NCBI GenBank assembly: GCA_046294265.1 | Contig: JBKBKC010000023.1 | Location: 1 to 17,922, forward strand | Origin: JBKBKC01 sp046294265 | GTDB taxonomy: Bacteria; Pseudomonadota; Alphaproteobacteria; Rhodobacterales; Rhodobacteraceae | Direction: 5' to 3' | Length of the DNA stretch: 17,922 bases | Part shown: piece after piece, positions 6,356 to 13,723 of the stretch | Position numbering within the stretch: the stretch's first letter is position 1 | Layout: every line of letters begins with the position of its first letter | Made by a program: the position numbers and the translations under genes | The notes under the pieces: generated by a model | Databases searched by the model: none | Told to the model about the DNA's origin: nothing | What the model saw: the letters and a program-made list of their open reading frames with translations, nothing else

Positions 6356-6376
6356 GGTGTCCCACGGTGGGACACC
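6356..6376. terminator. Perfect inverted repeat, possible bidirectional terminator
   Basis: Arms GGTGTCCCAC and GTGGGACACC flank one central G, giving in RNA a stem of at least 8 bp with loop ACGGT. It lies between the convergent DUF1203 gene and the YdeI-like pseudogene. There is no U-run directly after the stem; the downstream bases are AT-richer. Terminator is the simplest reading; an operator for a dimeric regulator is also possible. Confidence 0.45.
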
Positions 6377-6415
6377 ATCCAGCCTTATTGAATTCAGAGA
6401 CTTGGCGCCAGAAAT

Positions 6416-6723
6416 TCAGGGTTTGTTAACATCTGAACGTTTGCCGCGGGCACAGATCGACGGCCGCCGCCCGGCCTGCGCGCTCTCCACCACAACGGCG
6501 ATCCGGGGCGTGCGGGTCTCGGCCTGCGGGCGGTCTTGATCCATTCCAGCGTTCCGCGCCGGGCCAAGGGGGGCATCGCGGCCCAGAACGCGGCCACCCC
6601 CGCCACGCCAAGCGCCGCCGTCAGGTCGGGCGGGTCGATCAGGATCATGCTGCGGTCGGCGTCCATCGCGCTTGTCACGCTGTCGATCCAGCCCCGGCAC
6701 AGGCGTTCCTCGATCTGCACGTC
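6416..6723 (-). pseudogene. YdeI/OmdA family gene, decayed
   Basis: On the minus strand IEERLCRGWIDSVTSAMDADRSM resembles the VEEALCFGWIDSxxxxLDxxRSM core of YdeI/OmdA-type proteins. It jumps directly to DLTAALGVAGVAAFWAAM and RRGTLEWIKTA, which resembles the family's C-terminal part DLxxALxxxPxAxxxFxxL...R...WIxxAKRPETR. The intervening segment of roughly 60-70 residues is missing, and AETRTPRIAVVVESAQAG continues in another frame, ending at 6416. An internal deletion plus a frameshift mark it as a pseudogene. The sequence upstream of 6723 has no resemblance I recognise. Confidence 0.55.
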
Positions 6724-6833
6724 ACAGGCCGGATCGTCGGAGAGGGGCCGCTTGAAACTGGCCAGCCGAACGGGGCCACGCTGTTGGTGGTGCGCCAGCA
6801 GCAAATCGCGCAAGTCGGTCCGGCCTTGAGCTG

Positions 6834-7049
6834 TCAGCACCGGCGCTTCTTCGGCGGCGCGCGCCATCGGCCGCGCCCCTGCGCCGCGTCCCAGTCCCGC
6901 AGCCACCGCTTGGGCGCCGCCGCACGCCAGCCCGCCCGCAGGCGGGCGCGCATCAAGTCAGGGTGGATCCGGTCCGCCGCGACCCGCACATAGGGGTGGG
7001 CGGCGTAGTGGGGGTGCAGCACGAAGGTGTCGGGGTCGGTGGCGATCAT
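6834..7049 (-). CDS. Small ORF translationally coupled to polA, unknown function
   Basis: A 71-residue basic ORF whose ATG overlaps the polA stop (TGATG), the layout of translational coupling. The first half (PDTFVLHPHYAAHPYVRVAADRI) looks like ordinary protein. The second is rich in Arg, Ala, Trp and Lys (RARLRAGWRAAAPKRWLRDW, ending PPKKRRC) and may be out of its original frame. I do not recognise a family. It could be a real short gene or the 5' piece of a gene disrupted together with the neighbouring YdeI-like relic, since a different frame remains open from 6906 onwards. Confidence 0.4.
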   Translation of the reverse strand: MIATDPDTFVLHPHYAAHPYVRVAADRIHPDLMRARLRAGWRAAAPKRWLRDWDAAQGRGRWRAPPKKRRC

Positions 7050-9868
7050 CAATGCGCCTCGGCCCAGTTCGCCCCCCGGCCCGCCTCCACCACCAAGGGC
7101 ACGGTCAGGTGGACAGCGGGGGCGGCGGCCCCCTCCATCACGTCGCGGGCGGCGGCGGTCAGGCGGTCGGCGTCATCCTCGGCCACCTCGAACAGCAATT
7201 CGTCATGGACCTGCAAGAGCATTTTCGCGTCCAGCGCCGCGATGGCCCCCGGCATGCGGATCATCGCGCGGCGGATCACGTCGGCCGCGGTGCCCTGGAT
7301 GGGGGCGTTGATGGCCGCGCGTTTGGCGAACCCCGCTCCGGGCCCCTTGGCGTTGATCTCGGGCGTGTGGATGCGGCGGCCGAACATCGTCTGAACATGG
7401 CCATGCGCGCGGGCGAAGGCCACGGTGTCATCCATGTAGGCGCGGATGCCGGGGAAGCGTTCAAAGTAGCGGTCGATGAAGGCCTGCGCCTCGGCCCTGG
7501 GGATACGCAGGTTTCGTGCAAGTCCAAAGCCGGAAATGCCGTAGATCACGCCGAAATTGATCGCTTTTGCACGGCGGCGCACGTCTGCCGTCATCTGGTC
7601 CAGCGGCACGCCGAACATTTCGGAGGCGGTCATGGCGTGGATGTCGATGCCGTCCTTGAAGGCCTGGCGCAGGGCGGGGATGTCGGCCATCTGCGCGAGG
7701 ATGCGCAACTCGATCTGGCTGTAGTCGAGGCTGACCAGCACGCGGCCCTTCGGGGCCACGAAGGCCTCGCGGATGCGGCGGCCTTCCTCGGTGCGCACGG
7801 GGATGTTCTGCAGGTTCGGATCGGTCGAGGCCAGCCGCCCGGTGCTGGCCCCTGCGATGGAATAGCTGGTGTGGACGCGGCCCGTTTCGGGGTTGATATG
7901 GTCCTGCAGCGCGTCGGTGTAGGTGCTTTTGAGTTTCGACAGCTGCCGCCAGTCCAGCACCCTTGCGGCAAGCTGCGCGCCCTGGGGGTGGGCATCCTGC
8001 AGCGTGGTGATATCCTCAAGCACATCCGCGCCGGTGGCATAGGCGCCGGTCTTGCCCTTTTCGCCGCCGGGCAGGCCCATCTCGTCGAACAGGATCTCGC
8101 CCAGTTGCTTTGGGCTGCCCACGTTGAAAGGGCGGCCCGCGAGGCCCTGGATCTCGTCCTCCAGCCCCGCCATCTTTTGCGCGAAGGCGTTGGACATGCG
8201 GCTGAGCGTGTCGCGGTCCACCGCGATCCCCGCCATCTCCATCCCGGCCAGAACCGGCACCAGCGGGCGTTCCAGCGTCTCATAGACCGTGGTGACGCGG
8301 GCGCGATGCAGCTGCGGCTTGAACGTGCGCCACAGGCGCAGGGTCACATCGGCATCCTCGGCGGCATAGGGCACGGCATCGGCCAGGGGCACGCGGTCGA
8401 ATGTGATCTGCGCCTTGCCCGACCCCAGAAGGGATTTGATCGGAATGGGCACATGGCCGAGGTAGGTTTCCGACAGCCCGTCCATCCCGTGTCCGTGCAG
8501 GCCCGCATGCATGGCATAGGACATCAGCATCGTGTCCTCGATGGGGGCCAGCCGGATGCCGTGGCGGGCCAGGATCTTCCAGTCGTATTTCATGTTCTGG
8601 CCGATCTTGAGGATGCCCGGATCCTCCAGCACCGGCTTCAGCGCCGCCAGCACCTCGTCCATCGGCACCTGGCCGGGGGTCAGCGCATTGTCGGCGAACA
8701 GGTCGCCCCCGCCCGCGCGGTGGCCCAGCGGGATATAGGCCGCCGCCCCCGGCTCCACCGCCAGCGAAATACCCACGAGATCGGCGCGCATCTCGTCGAG
8801 GCTGGTGGTTTCGGTGTCCACCGCCACCCAGCCGCGCGCGCGGATGCGGTCGATCCAGCGGTCCAGCGCCGCGCGGTCGGTGACGGCCTCGTAGGCGGCC
8901 GCGTCGAAGGGCGTCCCGGCCGCGCCGTGGCCTTGCGCCGGTGGCGCCTCGGTGGGGGCCTCGGACACGGGCGGCGGGGCCACCTTGAGCCGTTCGGCCA
9001 CGCGGCGGGTGAGGGTGCGGAACTCCATGAGCGCAAGGAAGGCCATCACCTGATCGGGGTCGGGCAGGCGCACCTCAAGGTCATCCAGCGTCACGTCGAG
9101 GGGGGCGTTGCGGTCCAGCGTGACGAGTTGCTTCGAGATGCGGATCAGGTCGGCATTGTCCACAAGCGCCTCGCGCCGCTTGGGCTGCTTGATCTCGGAG
9201 GCGCGGGCAAGAAGCGTTTCGAGGTCGCCGTATTCCTGGATCAGCATGGCGGCGGTCTTGATCCCGATGCCGGGGGCGCCGGGGATGTTGTCCACCGAAT
9301 CGCCCGACAGCGCCTGCACATCGGTCACGCGGTCGGGGCCCACCCCGAATTTCTCGGCCACCTCGTCGGGGCCGATCACGCGGTCCTTCATCGGGTCGCG
9401 CATGATGGTGCCGCCGCCCACCAGCTGCATCAGGTCCTTGTCGGACGAGATGATGGTGCAGCGCCCGCCCGCCTCGTTGGCAAGGCGGGCAAGGGTGGCG
9501 ATGATGTCGTCGGCCTCAAAGTTGGGCGTCTCCAGGCAGGCTACGTTGAAGGCGCGCGTGGCATCGCGGGTCAGCGGGAACTGCGGGCGCAGATCCTCGG
9601 GCGGTTCGGGGCGGTTGGCCTTGTAGGGGGCGTAAAGGTCATTGCGGAAGGTCCTGGAGGAATGGTCGAACACCACCGCGATATGGGTGGGCGCGTCGCC
9701 CGATCCGTTGCGCGTAAGCTCGTTCCACAGGATGTTGCAGAACCCCGCGACCGCGCCCACCGGCAGGCCGTCGGATTTGCGCGTGAGGGGGGGAAGCGCG
9801 TGATAGGCGCGGAAGATATAGGCCGAACCGTCGATCAGATGCAGGTGGTGGCCGGGGCCGAAGGTCAT
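7049..9868 (-). CDS. polA: DNA polymerase I
   Basis: A 939-residue three-domain polymerase for Okazaki fragment processing and repair synthesis. The 5'-3' exonuclease (about 1-290) starts HLHLIDGSAYIFRAYHALPP and keeps NFEADDIIATLA and SSDKDLMQLV. The 3'-5' proofreading domain (about 325-515) has all motifs: DTETTS (D351, E353), NMKYD (425-429) and YAAEDAD (501-507). The polymerase domain holds motif A LVSLDYSQIELR (711-722), motif B RRRAKAINFGVIYG (764-777) and motif C LQVHDELLFE (885-894). Length is normal. The frame is open to 9922, but ATG 9868 is preferred because GAAAGGAAG precedes it and the family's N-terminus begins there. The stop overlaps the start of a small ORF downstream. Confidence 0.97.
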   Translation of the reverse strand: MTFGPGHHLHLIDGSAYIFRAYHALPPLTRKSDGLPVGAVAGFCNILWNELTRNGSGDAPTHIAVVFDHSSRTFRNDLYAPYKANRPEPPEDLRPQFPLTRDATRAFNVACLETPNFEADDIIATLARLANEAGGRCTIISSDKDLMQLVGGGTIMRDPMKDRVIGPDEVAEKFGVGPDRVTDVQALSGDSVDNIPGAPGIGIKTAAMLIQEYGDLETLLARASEIKQPKRREALVDNADLIRISKQLVTLDRNAPLDVTLDDLEVRLPDPDQVMAFLALMEFRTLTRRVAERLKVAPPPVSEAPTEAPPAQGHGAAGTPFDAAAYEAVTDRAALDRWIDRIRARGWVAVDTETTSLDEMRADLVGISLAVEPGAAAYIPLGHRAGGGDLFADNALTPGQVPMDEVLAALKPVLEDPGILKIGQNMKYDWKILARHGIRLAPIEDTMLMSYAMHAGLHGHGMDGLSETYLGHVPIPIKSLLGSGKAQITFDRVPLADAVPYAAEDADVTLRLWRTFKPQLHRARVTTVYETLERPLVPVLAGMEMAGIAVDRDTLSRMSNAFAQKMAGLEDEIQGLAGRPFNVGSPKQLGEILFDEMGLPGGEKGKTGAYATGADVLEDITTLQDAHPQGAQLAARVLDWRQLSKLKSTYTDALQDHINPETGRVHTSYSIAGASTGRLASTDPNLQNIPVRTEEGRRIREAFVAPKGRVLVSLDYSQIELRILAQMADIPALRQAFKDGIDIHAMTASEMFGVPLDQMTADVRRRAKAINFGVIYGISGFGLARNLRIPRAEAQAFIDRYFERFPGIRAYMDDTVAFARAHGHVQTMFGRRIHTPEINAKGPGAGFAKRAAINAPIQGTAADVIRRAMIRMPGAIAALDAKMLLQVHDELLFEVAEDDADRLTAAARDVMEGAAAPAVHLTVPLVVEAGRGANWAEAH

Positions 9869-9956
9869 GGGGCTTCCTTTCGGGCGCTCTTCGCTTCCCT
9901 CCGGTCGCTCATCGCCGCGCACCGAGGAGCGCCCGCAAGGGCACGAGGAGGGGCGG

Positions 9957-10139
9957 TCATCGCGTCGGGTTGGCGTGGCTGTGATGCACGAACCGCTTGT
10001 CGCAATAGCCGCACTCGACCCAGCCGGTATCCTCGGGGATCACCAGCCAGACGCGGGGATGGCCCAGCGCGCCCTCGCCCCCGTCGCAGGCGACCTTCCA
10101 GGCCGTCACAACCTCGGTTTCGGGGGCATCTGTGGGCAT
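9957..10139 (-). CDS. CHCC zinc-finger domain protein
   Basis: A 60-residue protein with the zf-CHCC pattern: C18 in VACDGG, H27 in ALGHPRVWL, then C43 and C46 in ECGYCDKRFV. Relatives include the zinc-binding NDUFS6-type accessory subunit of respiratory complex I in mitochondria and short free-standing proteins in alphaproteobacteria. The ATG at 10139 is preferred because CGGAGAA lies about 7 bases upstream; the frame upstream is longer but unsupported. It lies 88 bases before polA in the same direction, so co-transcription is possible. Confidence 0.85.
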   Translation of the reverse strand: MPTDAPETEVVTAWKVACDGGEGALGHPRVWLVIPEDTGWVECGYCDKRFVHHSHANPTR

Positions 10140-10165
10140 CGGCGTTCTCCGTGATGTTGCAGCGC

Positions 10166-10195
10166 ACCCTAGCCGGGCAGGGCGGGGGGCGGCAA
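10166..10195 (-). promoter_or_regulatory. Candidate promoter of the zinc-finger gene
   Basis: Minus-strand TTGCCG (10195-10190) and TAGGGT (10171-10166) are 18 bases apart, placing a start site about 20 bases upstream of the ATG at 10139. The match is moderate, of the form common in high-GC alphaproteobacteria. Confidence 0.35.
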
Positions 10196-10485
10196 GGTGC
10201 AAGCTGTGCGCGCGCGGTCGTGGCCCCGGCCCCTTGGAGCAGCCTCCTTCCGTTCGCGCGGGCATGTTCTTCTCCGCGTGCCCCCGAAACCGGCGGACGC
10301 TCCGATCCGCAGCGGACAAAACCCGGCCGGAAGGGTCTGTCGCGTGGTAATCACCCGGCGTGAGCGCGTTGTACACGCGCACGAGGCTTCGGACCAGCAC
10401 GACGTCTTCCTGCGCCCTGAACAGCGCGGTCCTTTCGCGACACAAGGCCGGTTCGTCGGGAACAGAGGTAGGTGCCGCCTCTCTC
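10196..10485. other. Stretch without a supported gene
   Basis: About 290 bases between the promoter of the zinc-finger gene and the repeat downstream of the HIT gene hold no ORF I can assign. On the minus strand, AQEDVVLVRSLVRVYNALTPGDY near 10350-10420 has protein-like composition, but its frame lacks a good start site and soon turns into biased sequence, so it may be the relic of a short gene. Confidence 0.3.
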
Positions 10486-10552
10486 CTTCTTCCGTCTTCA
10501 AATATCCTCGGGGGGTGAGCGGCAAAGCCGCGAGGGGGGCAGAAGGCCCCCC
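10486..10552 (-). repeat. Hairpin plus GGATATTT intergenic repeat, copy 2
   Basis: On the minus strand, downstream of the HIT gene, a hairpin GGGGGGC/GCCCCCC (10552-10546 with 10540-10534, loop of 5) and a second one GCGGC-TTT-GCCGC (10531-10519) are followed by CCCCCGAGGATATTT and the tail GAAGACGGAAGAAG. The last 29 bases match copy 1 (2906-2934) at 22 positions. The position 26 bases after the HIT stop suits a transcription terminator, though the stem lacks a long U-run. Confidence 0.55.
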
Positions 10553-10577
10553 TGCCCCGCCGCAGCCTCGCGCGAGG

Positions 10578-10961
10578 TCAGATTGCCGGGTCCAGCATCC
10601 GGCCGAGGCTGCGGCCGCCGAGGATGTGGAGATGGTAGTGCGGCACCTCCTGCAGGCCCGCCTCGCCGGCATTCGCGATGGCGCGGAAGCCCGCGCCACC
10701 GGCACCGGGATTCACGCCCAGCAGCGTGCAGACCTCGGCCGCCGCGCGGTGGAAATCGGCGATCTCGGCCTCGGAGGCATGGGCGGCGAAATCGGCGAAA
10801 TCGACATAGGCGCCCTTGGGGATCACCAGCACATGCACCGGAGCCTGGGGGTGGATGTCGTGGAACGCGAGCGTGTGGGGCGTTTCCAGCACGGTCCTGT
10901 TCGGGATCTCGCCCCGCAGGATGCGGGCGAAGATGTTGGCGGGGTCATAGGCATGGGGCAT
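10578..10961 (-). CDS. HIT family protein (HinT-like nucleotide hydrolase)
   Basis: A 127-residue histidine-triad protein. It has the N-terminal FARILRGEIPNRTV segment, LAFHDIHPQAPVHVLVIPK (about 32-50), and the C-terminal catalytic triad motif EVPHYHLHILGGR (HxHxHxx), where the middle His is nucleophilic. HinT proteins hydrolyse AMP-lysine and other purine phosphoramidates. Length is typical. The ATG lies 4 bases after the glycosyltransferase stop with no strong ribosome site of its own, so translation is probably coupled; the earlier in-frame start at 11138 lies inside the upstream gene and is rejected. Confidence 0.93.
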   Translation of the reverse strand: MPHAYDPANIFARILRGEIPNRTVLETPHTLAFHDIHPQAPVHVLVIPKGAYVDFADFAAHASEAEIADFHRAAAEVCTLLGVNPGAGGAGFRAIANAGEAGLQEVPHYHLHILGGRSLGRMLDPAI

Positions 10962-10965
10962 GTTG

Positions 10966-12543
10966 TCAATCCACGAAAAGGTATTCGGTTTCAGCGATCT
11001 TCTTCGCCCTGTCGCCCGGTATCCCGAGGAAGGCCGACAGGGCCAGCGTGTTTTCCTCGGGCCCCGCCGACTGGCGCATCCGGTAGAGGCCTGCAAGATC
11101 GGCGTCGCGGATGCGGTCACTTTCGAACCGCAGGTCATAGCGGATGGTGGGCATCAGGCGGTCGATCACCTCGTCGGGGGTGCGGTCGCCCGCGAGGCCC
11201 ACGCGGCGGGCATGGCCGAGGAGATAGTCGTCGGTAAAGTCGCACTCGATCTCCAGGAACCGCGTGCGGGCCTTGTCGGAGGCGAAGTCGCGCATCAGGT
11301 CCACATTGGCGGGGTCGATGCACATCACCAGATGATCGGACTGCCAGTAGTCGAAGAGCATCCGCACCAGGGCGCGGCGGTGGCGGGTGCGCTTTTCCAG
11401 CGTCGTCTCGATCCCGCCGAGGTCGGGCAGCGGGGTCGAGGCCTCGTTGAACAGGTAATCGACCGCCGGATAGTTGGTTTCCTGCCGCACCCGTTCCACC
11501 AGCCGCTTGGCCACATGCCATTTCTTGCAGATCACCATGAGGAGGGTGCGCTCGCGCCCCAGGCTCGATTCGGTTTCCCAGAACCGCGGGGCAAAGCGGC
11601 GCCCGATGCGGCCGCGGCCCGAGAGGAACTGGAACAGCATCCGCCCCTCGTTCGAGATGGGAAAGCGCAGGCCGGTGGCGGTGTAGAGCTGGCCCAGGCG
11701 CTGCTTGAGGTCCATCGCGTCTGGGCTGATCTTGCGGGCGAAAAGATAATCCTGCGAGATCAGGAGGTCATACTGGTCGTTGTAGAAGGTGACCGGCATC
11801 CCGTAGTCGGTGAACATCAGGAAGGTGAGCGTGCGGGTGCGGATGTCGGCCTCGGCCACCAGGTGGCGCACGAGGGTCTGGAAGAACGTCTCGTCCGGTA
11901 TCCAGGTGGTGGCAAAAAACCGCATCACGTCGCGGCGGCGGCGGCAGAATTCAAGGATCGCCTCGATGGTGCGTCGGCGCAGGCACCACCATTGGCTGCC
12001 GATCATCATCTGGATGTCGGCGGGCACTTTGCGCGCAAGGCCCAGGCGTCTTTGCCATTCCATCGAGGCGTAGAACAGCGTCTTGCGGTTGCGCTCGTTG
12101 AACCAGTGGCGGTAGATCAGCCGCTCTTCCTTGATGCCGGTCTTGATCCAGTCGGAGCGAAAGAAGTCAAAGCTCTCGACATAGTCCACATCGTCGCGGT
12201 CAAGGAAATCATGCGCGTATTCGGCCGATTTGATCGGCATGCAGTCGCCCGACAGCATGTAGAAATGCGTGGCGCGGGGGAAGGCCTCGACGGCGGCGCG
12301 CACGGCCTCCAGCGTGGCGGCGACGAGGCTCCATTCCCCCCAGCCGCATTTGTGCCGCCGCCGCGCGAAGATCACGCCGGGGTTCACCTCCAGCGCGGTG
12401 CGGATGCGGTCAAAGTCGGCGGGCTTGGCGCGGCCATCGAAGTGGATGGCCACGTAGTCACCCGCCGCCGTCAGCCTGCGGGCCTGCGCGATGATCCCCT
12501 CGGGGTCCTTGTGGCACAGAAGGATGTAGGCGATTCTTGCCAT
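10966..12543 (-). CDS. GT14-type (core-2/I-branching-like) glycosyltransferase with DUF5928-like C-terminus
   Basis: A 525-residue protein. Residues 1 to about 250 match the Branch (GT14, beta-1,6-N-acetylglucosaminyltransferase-like) fold: IAYILLCHKDP (4-14), VAIHFDG (31-37), HFYMLSGDCMPI (93-104), IGSQWWCLRR (181-190) and IPDETFFQTL (215-224). The C-terminal half is a separate domain that I associate with DUF5928 in Rhodobacteraceae proteins of this kind; it contains ERTLLMVICKKWHVAKRL and may be nucleotide-binding. There is no signal peptide or membrane segment, so it probably acts in the cytoplasm on a nucleotide sugar and a glycan or lipid-linked acceptor. The ribosome site is weak. It is followed after 4 bases by the HIT gene and diverges from a sulfotransferase. 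Confidence 0.82.
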   Translation of the reverse strand: MARIAYILLCHKDPEGIIAQARRLTAAGDYVAIHFDGRAKPADFDRIRTALEVNPGVIFARRRHKCGWGEWSLVAATLEAVRAAVEAFPRATHFYMLSGDCMPIKSAEYAHDFLDRDDVDYVESFDFFRSDWIKTGIKEERLIYRHWFNERNRKTLFYASMEWQRRLGLARKVPADIQMMIGSQWWCLRRRTIEAILEFCRRRRDVMRFFATTWIPDETFFQTLVRHLVAEADIRTRTLTFLMFTDYGMPVTFYNDQYDLLISQDYLFARKISPDAMDLKQRLGQLYTATGLRFPISNEGRMLFQFLSGRGRIGRRFAPRFWETESSLGRERTLLMVICKKWHVAKRLVERVRQETNYPAVDYLFNEASTPLPDLGGIETTLEKRTRHRRALVRMLFDYWQSDHLVMCIDPANVDLMRDFASDKARTRFLEIECDFTDDYLLGHARRVGLAGDRTPDEVIDRLMPTIRYDLRFESDRIRDADLAGLYRMRQSAGPEENTLALSAFLGIPGDRAKKIAETEYLFVD

Positions 12544-12702
12544 GCCGGAAACGTCGCTGCCTCTGCCGTGTGGTTGTTTCCACTAAATAGCGTTATCGGT
12601 CATTGAAAAGACAGAGTTTGTTTGCTTCCTTGTGTGCCGACGCGCCTGGGGTGGCGATTGCGCCCGCAGGACGGGCAAGTGGCGGACGGAAGGATTGCGT
12701 TC
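12544..12702. promoter_or_regulatory. Divergent intergenic region of glycosyltransferase and sulfotransferase genes
   Basis: This 159-base region separates two divergent genes and must hold both promoters unless they are read from further away. It includes the most AT-rich patch nearby (about 12570-12635, with CTAAATAGCGTTATC and TTGAAAAGACAGAG). I cannot settle on a convincing -35/-10 pair on either strand. The sulfotransferase end carries GGAAGGA as ribosome site. Confidence 0.35.
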
Positions 12703-13521
12703 ATGGGGTTTCCCGGCACCTGGATGACCGAGAGCGGCAGCGTCATCTACCGCGTGGTGCCCAAATGCGCCTGCTCCACCATCGGGCAGATCATGTTCTA
12801 CGCCGATCATGGGCGGTTTTTCGACGGCGACATCCATGATGCGACGGAAGGACTGCACAAATGGGCCCGCGAGGACAGCCAGCGCGTGATCGAGAAGGCG
12901 GTGAAGGCGCGCAAGACCTATGCCTTCACCTGCGTGCGCAACCCCTATACCCGTGTGCTGTCGTCGTTCTTTGACAAGATCTGCGGCATCCAGCGGAACG
13001 GCAAGCGCTATCGCGGCAACCTCGTGCCCCTGCTGACACAGAAATACGGGGTTGAGGTGGGCGGGCCGGACGGCACGGAGGCGTTTGACCAGATCGCGAG
13101 TTTCCGCCGGTTCCTGCTGTTCGTGCGCGACACGATCCGCTGGAAGAAGCCGATGGAGCCTGACATCCACTGGTCGGCCATGGCGGGCCACATCTCGACC
13201 TTCATCGTGAACGGCGGGCGCTATGACCGGATATTCTTCACCGAGGATTTCAACGCGGGCATGCAGGACGTGCTGGATGCGATGAAGCCGAGGCACAGGA
13301 TCGACCTGAAGAAAATCCCCCGGTTCAACGAAAGCGAGGGGCACGGCCCCAAGCGCCTGCATCCGGTCGAGGATTACTTTGACGACCTGTCGCGCCATCT
13401 CATGTGGGAGATCTACAAGCGCGACTTCCAACTGTTCCGCTATGATTTTGACAACCCCGCCAACAAGATGCCACGGGGCGAGGTCGATCTGGCCGAAGTG
13501 CACGCCAAGCTGGGGGAATGA
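12703..13521 (+). CDS. Sulfotransferase family 2-type protein
   Basis: A 272-residue protein with the PAPS-binding signatures of carbohydrate sulfotransferases: 5'-phosphosulfate loop VPKCACSTI (19-27) and 3'-phosphate motif CVRNPYTRVLSSF (77-89). It would transfer sulfate from PAPS to a glycan hydroxyl. Bacterial homologues are found in capsule, exopolysaccharide and Nod-factor loci. The start at 12703 is preferred because GGAAGGA precedes it by 9 bases; the open frame reaches back to 12622 without support. There is no transmembrane anchor, unlike Golgi enzymes. It is divergent from the GT14-type gene, consistent with action on the same glycan, but the acceptor is unknown. A strong hairpin follows the stop. 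Confidence 0.82.
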   Translation: MGFPGTWMTESGSVIYRVVPKCACSTIGQIMFYADHGRFFDGDIHDATEGLHKWAREDSQRVIEKAVKARKTYAFTCVRNPYTRVLSSFFDKICGIQRNGKRYRGNLVPLLTQKYGVEVGGPDGTEAFDQIASFRRFLLFVRDTIRWKKPMEPDIHWSAMAGHISTFIVNGGRYDRIFFTEDFNAGMQDVLDAMKPRHRIDLKKIPRFNESEGHGPKRLHPVEDYFDDLSRHLMWEIYKRDFQLFRYDFDNPANKMPRGEVDLAEVHAKLGE

Positions 13522-13524
13522 TGC

Positions 13525-13553
13525 AAAAGGGCGGCCCTGTGGCCGCCCGTTCT
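13525..13553. terminator. Bidirectional rho-independent terminator
   Basis: The stem GGGCGGCC (13529-13536), loop CTGT, GGCCGCCC (13541-13548) starts 7 bases after the sulfotransferase stop. In the minus direction the stem is followed by TTTT, making it a good terminator for the tRNA-Gly transcript; in the plus direction the tail is GTTCT, weaker. Outer bases GATGCA and TGCATC could extend the pairing. Confidence 0.75.
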
Positions 13554-13576
13554 GCATCCTCTGGCGGGAACCAAAC

Positions 13577-13651
13577 TGGAGCGGGCGATGAGATTCGAAC
13601 TCACGACCCTAACCTTGGCAAGGTTATGCTCTACCCCTGAGCTACGCCCGC
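13577..13651 (-). tRNA. tRNA-Gly (GCC)
   Basis: The minus strand gives a full cloverleaf: acceptor GCGGGCG pairing with CGCCCGC, discriminator U, encoded CCA (13580-13577), D-arm with AGCTCAGGGGTAGAGC, anticodon arm AACCTTGCCAAGGTT with GCC at 13619-13617, and T-arm GAGTTCGAATCTC. It is a close match to bacterial tRNA-Gly(GCC). Upstream on the minus strand TTGCGG (13700-13695) and TGTAAA (13679-13674) may form a promoter, with a short 15-base spacer. It converges with the sulfotransferase gene. I see no integrase or duplicated tRNA end nearby that would mark it as an integration site. Confidence 0.97.
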
Positions 13652-13723
13652 ACTCCGTTTCGGTGAGCGCTGATTTACAAACAGGCGCGGAAGGCCGCAA
13701 GGGGAAAATCGCGAGGATCGTGG

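Noticed and set aside
9882..9934. Inverted repeat GGGCGCTC/GAGCGCCC upstream of polA
   Set aside because: The 37-base loop and high GC make an 8-bp match unremarkable, and there is no tail that would suit a terminator.
7052..10363. 1103-codon open frame on the plus strand
   Set aside because: It is antisense to polA, whose motifs are unmistakable; such long mirror frames arise from high GC at codon position three.
10960..12606. 548-codon open frame on the plus strand
   Set aside because: Antisense to the GT14-type gene, with low-complexity His/Ala/Gly/Val composition and no recognisable domain.
13577..13651. tRNA-Gly as the attachment site of an integrated element
   Set aside because: No integrase gene and no duplicated tRNA 3' end is visible in the flanks.
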